DNA from: Gymnopus androsaceus JB14
Lineage: Eukaryota; Basidiomycota; Agaricomycetes; Agaricales; Omphalotaceae
DNA: 64,000 nucleotides
Direction of reading: 5' to 3'
NCBI GenBank assembly: GCA_009733575.1
Contig: ML769400.1
Coordinates: 186,001 to 250,000 of the forward strand
Part shown: positions 57,693 to 64,000 of the stretch, piece by piece
How positions within the stretch are numbered: position 1 is the first letter of the stretch
Layout: every line of letters starts with the position of its first letter
Program-made: the position numbers and the translations under genes
Notes under the pieces: model-generated
Database searches by the model: none
Seen by the model: only the letters and a program-made list of their open reading frames with translations
What the model was told of the DNA's origin: nothing

Positions 57693-60102
57693 GTATGTAG
57701 ATGGAGTCTTCGAGCTTCGTTCCTTGAACTGATAAGAAATGTAGACGGTGGGAGCAGAAGCCATCATTGACGCCGTAGTATCCAACACACCCATCTTTGT
57801 GCGAACTTCTCAAGCTAGCAATGGCAGACTTGGCGGTTCTCTCGTAATCAACAACGCCAAACTAACTAATGTCCCGACTGCAGTCGGTGTCGTTGGAGGT
57901 GCTACCGTGCTGGCTGGTGGCACCACTACCATCGCTTCATGGGGTCAAGGGAACGTGTACAAGGGAACAAATGGCGCAGGAACATTCACTCAAGGAAACA
58001 TTCCTGCGCCCAACAAAGCTTCCGCATTGCTTGATAGTTCTGGCCATATATTTGGAAAAACACATCCTCAATACGCCGATTATGCCGTCAGTCAGTTTGT
58101 CAGTGTGAAGGTAAGCTCACTCTACATCCACTGGTTCTGCAAGCATCTGAAGTTACTATGTAGGATAATGGAGCCAAAGGTGATGGACACACTGATGATA
58201 CAGCTGCACTCAAAGCGATATTCGCTAAGGTATACCTTCATGATCTTCTTCAGCTTGATTTTCCATCTGATATTCCTCACAGTTCTCTGGCTGTAAAATT
58301 ATTTTCTTTGACGCCGGAACATACATCGTAACTTCAACACTCCAAATCCCCGCTGGCACTCAGATGGTGCGAACCTGACGCGACTAAATATACGCTGAAA
58401 TTGATACAGTGTGAATAGGTTGGAGAGGCCTGGTCTGTAATTTCGGGATCTGGATCTGCTTTCCAAAATGTAAACAGTCCGGTACCTGTTGTTCAAGTCG
58501 GAGCGTCAGGTTCGTAATATCTAGCAGCGAACACTCACATACTGATAGTCGTGAAAAGGCTCCCAAGGCATCCTCGAAATTACAGATATCATATTTTCAA
58601 GTACGCGGTCAATTTCATCTGCATATGAAGATTGGTTGTTCATATGTGAGCTTGTTTAACTTCACAGCTGTCGGACCAGGTACGTATACTCTCTTTTCCC
58701 TTCACTAGAACTTGTGTTAAAAAATCTTAGCTCCGGGGGCGATCGTAGTTGAATGGAACGTAAAACAGCCCGCTGGACAAAATGGTGGAGCGGGCGCTTG
58801 GGATACGCATATAAGACTCGGTGGAGGTACGAACGAGGATTCAAAGCTACGGCGATCAATTATTAATATTCCTATAGCGGCGGGGACCAATCTCGAGACT
58901 GCACAGTGCCCTTCCAGTGGTAGTGGAGGAACTACGAACTGTTTTGCTGCTTTCCTTGCTCTTTGGCTGACTCCCGGGTCGACTGCCTATCTTGAGGTAT
59001 GTGAAAATTTGCTTAGCTGTGGTGTTATTCTAAATATCTCCTAGGGTAATTTGGCTCTTTGCTTATGTCTGAAAATTGCTGACTAGACTGATGTTCTAGG
59101 AACCTGGGTGGGCTTCAGTTATTATCATGCTTTGTTATCAATATCTTAACCTACTTCGTTTGTAAGGTTTGGCTAGCGGGTACGCGCTTTTGACCCCCGT
59201 GAGCTATTGATCTTCACTTACTCTTGACCATAGATCATGACCTCGATGGAAATGGCATGTCGCAGCTGGAGCTATTCTCTGGCAGAGGTATCCTCTCACA
59301 ATCAACAGGTCCAGTTTGGATGATTGGTACAGGTACGATTCTAGTGTTTCTACTGTCTAGGCGCGTCTCATTATCTTCCTTTTAGCATGTAAGTTGACTT
59401 CCTTGTCAACTCGGCTGAACAAACTTTGATCTTCGCGCCAAGCTGAACACCACACGTTGTACCAATACTCGTTGGTGGGGGCACAAAATCATTATATAGG
59501 CTAGTCCGATCCCGTAGACAGACTTGAACAAACACTGACAATCGAATATATATAGGCCTGGCGCAGACTGAAACGGTGCAGTCTGACCGATCCTTGCATC
59601 TCTAATCCAGCTCATCTAGTGTCCACAGCCTTATTATCAACCCACCCCCGCTGTCCCCTCTCCGTTTTCGGTGAACTCTGCATTTCAAGATCCCACGGTC
59701 TTTTCAGGAGGAAGTGCTTGGGCGTTGCATGTTGCCTCTTCGACTGGAATCATAATTATGGGCGAGCACTCTTTTTAGATATGCGGGCCAATTCTAAATG
59801 TTATTTGCAATATATAGGTGCTGGTTTTTACAGCTTCTTTGAGGTGGGTTTACTCTTCACCATACGCGTAAATCACTTTATTAATTCGCTTTCAACCGTC
59901 AGAACTTTGGACAGGGTTGCCTGGACACCGAAAATTGTCAATCCCAGATTATGACCGTCGATTCCGCTTCGTCGATCAATTTGTACAGTGTCTCCACGGT
60001 AGCGACAACCTTCCAAGTCAGCGTCAACAACAACGGCATTGTGAATCAGGCAGGGAACACGAATGGCTTTGCAGAAACCGTTACAAGTTGGAGTCCAAGT
60101 TG
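55680..60102 (+). CDS. GH55 exo-beta-1,3-glucanase, copy 2, 39 exons
   Basis: Secreted two-lobed exo-beta-1,3-glucanase of about 780 aa. It has a hydrophobic leader (YVVLSYFTLVSSLG). N-lobe: FRNVKDFGAKGDGVTDDTAA, TPAVIYFPSGTYVIS, DADPYLPNGGGAQWYTNQN, GGFMGDLVFNGG and GWTFQGVTINNCQVGFDL. C-lobe: SVKDNGAKGDGHTDDTAALK, VGEAWSVISGSG, VVEWNVKQ, WDTHIRLGG, EGTWVWLADHDLDG, SEHHTLYQYSLVGAQNHYI and GAGFYSFFENFGQGC. I can place 39 exons with lengths summing to 2342 nt, one short of 781 codons. The missing base is at 56918, where copy 3 has CAAGG and this copy CAGG. Micro-exons: 9 nt (56602-56610), 7 (56753-56759), 12 (58668-58679), 1 (59045), 8 (59100-59107), 13 (59167-59179), 3 (59386-59388). GC-AG introns start at 57504, 59500 and 59762. 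If the missing base is real the gene is dead. Confidence 0.9.
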
Positions 60103-60138
60103 AATATGAGATGAGGAGTCCAAGTTGAGTATGAGATG
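60091..60138 (+). repeat. 24-25 bp tandem duplication over the GH55 copy 2 stop
   Basis: AGTCCAAGTTGA followed by .TATGAGATGA occurs twice in a row, so the stop context is duplicated. The first TGA (60100-60102) ends the protein. Confidence 0.7.
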
Positions 60139-61412
60139 ATTTTCTTTCAATAACTGTAACTTGTAAGCGGTATATACGAATCACGCCGTGTAATGATCAA
60201 ATGGTTTTTCATCGATTAAGTGATTGCTGAATGAGAAGCCTGAGGACGTTCGCAAGTTTCGAGCTACAGGCTCTATTCTATTTCTAAGCGGAGTCTTAGC
60301 TATCGAAACACGTGCACACGCGTTTTTAGACTGCTGTGGCGCCTTGTCTACCTCTGGTATTGCTCCCTTGCTTCCATCTCCTCGATAGAACCACTCTGGT
60401 TCTCTGCCGACCCTCCATCGTCTCCCTTTATTAAAGGACTGGCTTGAACCCTCATCTGACATACACTGACCCCGGCTACCTTTCGTGGATCGTTTGGTAA
60501 GTCTGACTTCGAATCTCGCGACGCGATTACCGGCAATCGGACTGGTTCATCACATCGCCTGGGACCGACTGAAGAGAGCACGCTGACATCGCCAACAGTT
60601 CATTTACGACACTACTTGGTGCAGTGCGCCATCATTAAATCTCTTCACGACAGCTTGTTGGGTTGTACTTAGTGTCTTTGCATTGACCTGGTCGCCTCCA
60701 TCGATTCCGCGGTGTGCTGAAGAGGTTGACGAATGAGAAACTTCGTTAGACAAAACGGAAGTAAAATTTATTAAGCGCCCCCATATTTAATCGGGCTACG
60801 GTGTATGAGCGTCGGGCGCTATTACTTCTTTTTTTCATTGAACCATTTCGTTCGTACGCGTACACACTTCACAATCGTCGATAAATCCTTCAACATCTCA
60901 ATGTCGTCGTAAATTATCCTTCCACTATAGGACCCAAATTACCGCCGAGACACGATTTAACTTGGCGTAGAGGCTTTCGCAAGGTAATGTGAACTAAGTA
61001 GCTTGAGCTCTGAAATGAAGAGATCCTTCTCTCGTAGTAGACCAAGATGCAAAGATTGAAGGCAAGTATCTGCTCCAAATCTGCAAGAGATGTATTCGAG
61101 AGGAGTTTTTTTTTGCCAGTCGTGCATTGCTGCTGCCGTTGCAAAGTGTTGGATTTCTTGTAAAGAACGCCAATTGAGTCGTTATTGACAGCGTCCTGCT
61201 CCTGGAAGACAGTAAAATGAAATATTCACGGCCATATAGGCAAAGAGCGCATCGAGCGCGAAATAACGAAGAACGTGAACGTACGGTTGAAGGTTCAAGT
61301 AAGATTAACGCCCGGCTAAGTATATATATGATAGCCAAAAATTTGCCTCCGTTTTACAGGCTAACGAAGCTTCTCACCGTCAACCTCTTAAAGGGGACTG
61401 CTTTAGGCCTGG
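60103..61412. other. spacer between GH55 copies 2 and 3
   Basis: 1.3 kb with no supported gene. ORFs of 77-114 codons on both strands have no recognisable domain. Confidence 0.4.
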
Positions 61413-61961
61413 CTTCAAGCTTCAAGAGCAGCATTATCTTTTCTTGGCTCAGCTCCAAGGCTATTTGTAGCTCAATAGTCATCTGACGAAAGCACCCGAA
61501 AAGTCTACCTTACACTTGCCTCTGGATAACCTCAAGGTAATCTTGCTGAGAATGGAGCATACTTTCCGACATATTTGCGATTTTGACGCGGCGCTAAAAG
61601 AGATAAAATTTCCCATGATTCAATATCACGCTCGCGTTCCAAAATACGCGACTGCCCCAAGCTGCATAAAACATTCAATGATTCCACGCTGAAACGATTC
61701 CACGTTGAAGCACATCAGTACAAATGAGTCTACTGGCATATGATCCCTTCCAGCTAGTCCATCTTAATCACATTCCTTCGGGCTCATTCAGTTAGTGTCC
61801 TTGAGATCCTAGTGCCAAGGGCAAAGATTTATTAGTATCACGCGGAATACTGCACACGCTTAATTGTTTAGTCCTTCGTCCGTTTTTAGTCTCTTGACTT
61901 GAAGTTGAAAGTCGCGAGGTCTATCGACATATATCAGTAGCAAATCACTTCGAGGAGCACT

Positions 61962-61968
61962 TATAAAA
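61962..61968 (+). promoter_or_regulatory. TATA box of GH55 copy 3
   Basis: TATAAAA, 64 bp before the ATG, in the same conserved block as copy 2. Confidence 0.6.
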
Positions 61969-62025
61969 GCCAACTCTCGAAGATATGTGCCAACAAATCC
62001 CCCGGATCTCTTTCTCTTCTTCATC

Positions 62026-64000
62026 ATGCCTTCAACCCGGGTTCTCACTGTCATATGCGCTGTTCTCAGCTATTTTACCTTGGTTTCGAGTCTGGGAACA
62101 TCGTGCTCAACTCCCCTTGGAAGTGGCACAGCCGCGCCAACAGGTATGCGGACGTGTTTTGATTATCGATCGAACTCATAACAACGTATCCCCCAGATCC
62201 CTTCTGGTTGCAGAATATCAAACACCAAGGAACCTCCGCATTCAACCCCGATCCCAGTACATACCAAGTGTTTAGAAATGTCATGTAAGTTGGCCCGAAA
62301 ACCGATCTGGCTGTTGCTCACTGTGATGTCCATGCTCGCAGGGATTTCGGTGCGACAGGTTAGTAACTGCATACGTTCCGAGTACAGAACGTTGCTGAAG
62401 AAATAACACAGGCGATGGAGTCACTGATGACACCGCTGCAATCAAGTTTGTGTTTATTACCGTGGCATTGTCTTCATTTCAACGTCTTCCCCAATAGCAA
62501 TGCTATCTCGTCAGGAAATCGATGTGGAGAAGGCACATGTCCATCATCGACGTTAGTATATCTCAATCTTTTCAGCTCGACACCACACTGAAATGACTTG
62601 CTAGGTTAACCCCAGCTGTTATTTACTTTCCTTCCGGAACATACGTTGTTTCTTCGCCCCTTATCGCCTATTACTACAGTCAACTCATTGGTGATGCTCG
62701 GAACCCTCCTACTCTACTGGGTGAGTTTTAATCCTCATAAAGCTGATGGCATGATGTTTATCTCCTTTACTAGCGTCTCCGTCCTTCGTTGGCATGGCTG
62801 TAATCGGTAATTTCTACCTCATTCGCTGTCCAGTTCATCCAGTTTTGTTTATGCTTCATCCCAGATGCGGATCCATACCTTCCAAGTTCGTTTTTCAGCA
62901 CTTTTGTTCAGAATACCTGTTTGATCATTTTTCTGTGCATAATGCATAGACGGAGGAGGTGCGCATCTTTTTATGAGAACTGTTTACTTGTTTAATATTT
63001 CTTGAAGGCGCACAATGGTACACGAATCAAAGTATGTTTTCTTTCAAGCATTCGAATATCTTTCATAAAGGATCGTTTTCAATCTTCCAGATAACTTGTG
63101 AGTATCGGACACGCCATCTGTGTGTTCCTACTACTGATGCTTTTTTCCAGTTTCCGGTCTGTAAGAAACTTTGTGATTGACGTCAGACAGTATGTTTTTC
63201 GCGTTCCAAGTTACTTGGATGGGTCTGACTCAAATATCGCAGAGTCGCCGCCACCAACGATCAAGGAACTGGCATTCACTGGCAGGTAATGTAATCGAAC
63301 TTTCTCGTATAATCCAACCAGTTGAACTCCATTACACTAGGTGGCTCAAGGGACTAGTTTGATGAACATCGTCTTTGAAATGTCTGCCGCCAGTGACACC
63401 GCACATCAGGGTAAGCTCACTGACTGGATATGCTAACTTTTTTGCTGAAATCCGAGTCCTTCAGGTATCTGGATGGAAAATGGAAGGTTGTGTTGATCGA
63501 CTCTCATCCTTGTTCCATAGCTCAACTCGATCTGTTTTGACCAGTGGTGGATTTATGGGAGACCTTGTATTCAATGGAGGTGAGAACATTGGAAGCTATC
63601 CCTTCCACCGACTCGTCTGATATATGAAATTTCAGGGAAATTTGGAATCTGGGGCGGGAATCAGCAGTAAGTAGCGCACAAGCCTCCTTTACTGCATGCA
63701 GGATTTCAGTGAACTGTGTTACCAAGGTTCACTGTCCGGAACATCACTGTAAATGGGGCTCAGACTGCGGTACTTGTTCAATCTCATTGCTCGCTGATAT
63801 GGCATTTATAACGTGATTTTTTTCAGGTGTTTGGCCTGTGGAACTGGGGTATGTTATGATCTAATTCTCAATTTCTGAATGCTCATCTCTTTCCTAGGCT
63901 GGACATTCCAAGGAGTCACAATCAACGATTGTCAGGTTTGTACCAACTCAATCGGTGCACAAGTTAAGATGACAAATACATCTCCAAGGTGGGCTTTGAC
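62026..64000 (+). CDS. GH55 exo-beta-1,3-glucanase, copy 3, 5' part
   Basis: Begins MPSTRVLTVICAVLSYFTLV (signal peptide) and follows copy 2 exon for exon to exon 21, whose first bases (VGFD) end the window. It has the same 9-nt (62950-62958) and 7-nt (63091-63097) micro-exons. Differences from copy 2: the exon with VAATNDQGTGIHWQ is intact (CAAGG); the intron after NWG has a normal GT donor (63849-63850) instead of GC; and the first lobe motif reads NVMDFGATGDG instead of NVKDFGAKGDG, two changes at conserved positions. No frame break seen in this part, so it is the best candidate for the functional copy. Confidence 0.88.

Larger units (their letters stand above)
61413..64000. repeat. right arm of the GH55 tandem duplication (runs off the window)
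   Basis: Partner of 55105-57692. Starts at the shared block CTTCAAGC.TCAAGAGCAGCA. The 5' flank before it (CTCTTAAAGGGGACTGC) is unrelated to the left arm, so the duplication edge is here. Confidence 0.85.

Noticed and set aside
1..64000. Mobile elements, CRISPR arrays, bacterial-type operons or viral sequences
   Set aside because: No transposase, reverse transcriptase or integrase motifs, no long terminal or inverted repeats, and no regularly spaced repeats were found by reading both strands.

Overview
The window reads as nuclear DNA of an agaricomycete (mushroom-forming) fungus. Genes are split by many 45-60 nt GT..AG introns. The gene set is typical of the group: GH55 and GH5 beta-1,3-glucanases, NoxA, a Knr4/Smi1 homologue, a single-finger GATA factor of basidiomycete type, BTB and F-box proteins, and a Delta-9 desaturase fused to cytochrome b5. 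I cannot name the species. No CRISPR array, bacterial operon, convincing tRNA or complete transposon was seen.

Layout. 0.5-7.1 kb (minus): a formamidase and a GH55 exo-beta-1,3-glucanase, both recognisable end to end but broken by many one-base indels. 7.8-8.9 kb: BTB protein. 10.2-12.3 kb: KNR4/SMI1-like. 13.8-21.0 kb: GATA factor, Arp2/3 subunit ARPC5, an Msc7-like aldehyde dehydrogenase and an HMG-box factor. 22.0-24.4 kb: unknown Ser-rich protein. 24.7-29.2 kb: VID21/EAF1 (NuA4). 30.1-32.3 kb: noxA. 33.5-36.3 kb: membrane-anchored GH5 glucanase. 37-39.5 kb: three small related genes. 39.7-42.2 kb: single-pass membrane protein and an Ecm11-type protein. 43.7-45.6 kb: OLE1-like desaturase. 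46.2-49.2 kb: two paralogous GSTs. 50.8-53.0 kb: F-box protein and a divergent ubiquitin-like gene. 53.5-54.6 kb: decayed multi-pass membrane protein. 55.1-64.0 kb: tandem duplication carrying two further GH55 genes, the last cut by the window end.

Functional themes are the beta-glucan cell wall (three GH55, one GH5, Knr4), ROS and polarity (NoxA, Arp2/3), chromatin and transcription (VID21, GATA, HMG), meiosis (Ecm11) and detoxification (GSTs, aldehyde dehydrogenase). There is no operon logic; several neighbours share short divergent promoters (118-225 bp).

The most unusual signal is gene structure. Conserved protein motifs and exon-length arithmetic force very small exons in several unrelated genes: 5 nt in the aldehyde dehydrogenase, 5 nt in GH5, 5 and 3 nt in the desaturase, 6 nt in formamidase, and 9, 7, 12, 1, 8, 13 and 3 nt in one 39-exon GH55 gene. 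Six introns use GC-AG. The second point of interest is a ubiquitin-like protein in which the diGly tail is replaced by Pro-Cys-Cys. Single-base frame breaks recur in otherwise well conserved genes. They mean either pseudogenes or consensus errors, and raw reads would decide.
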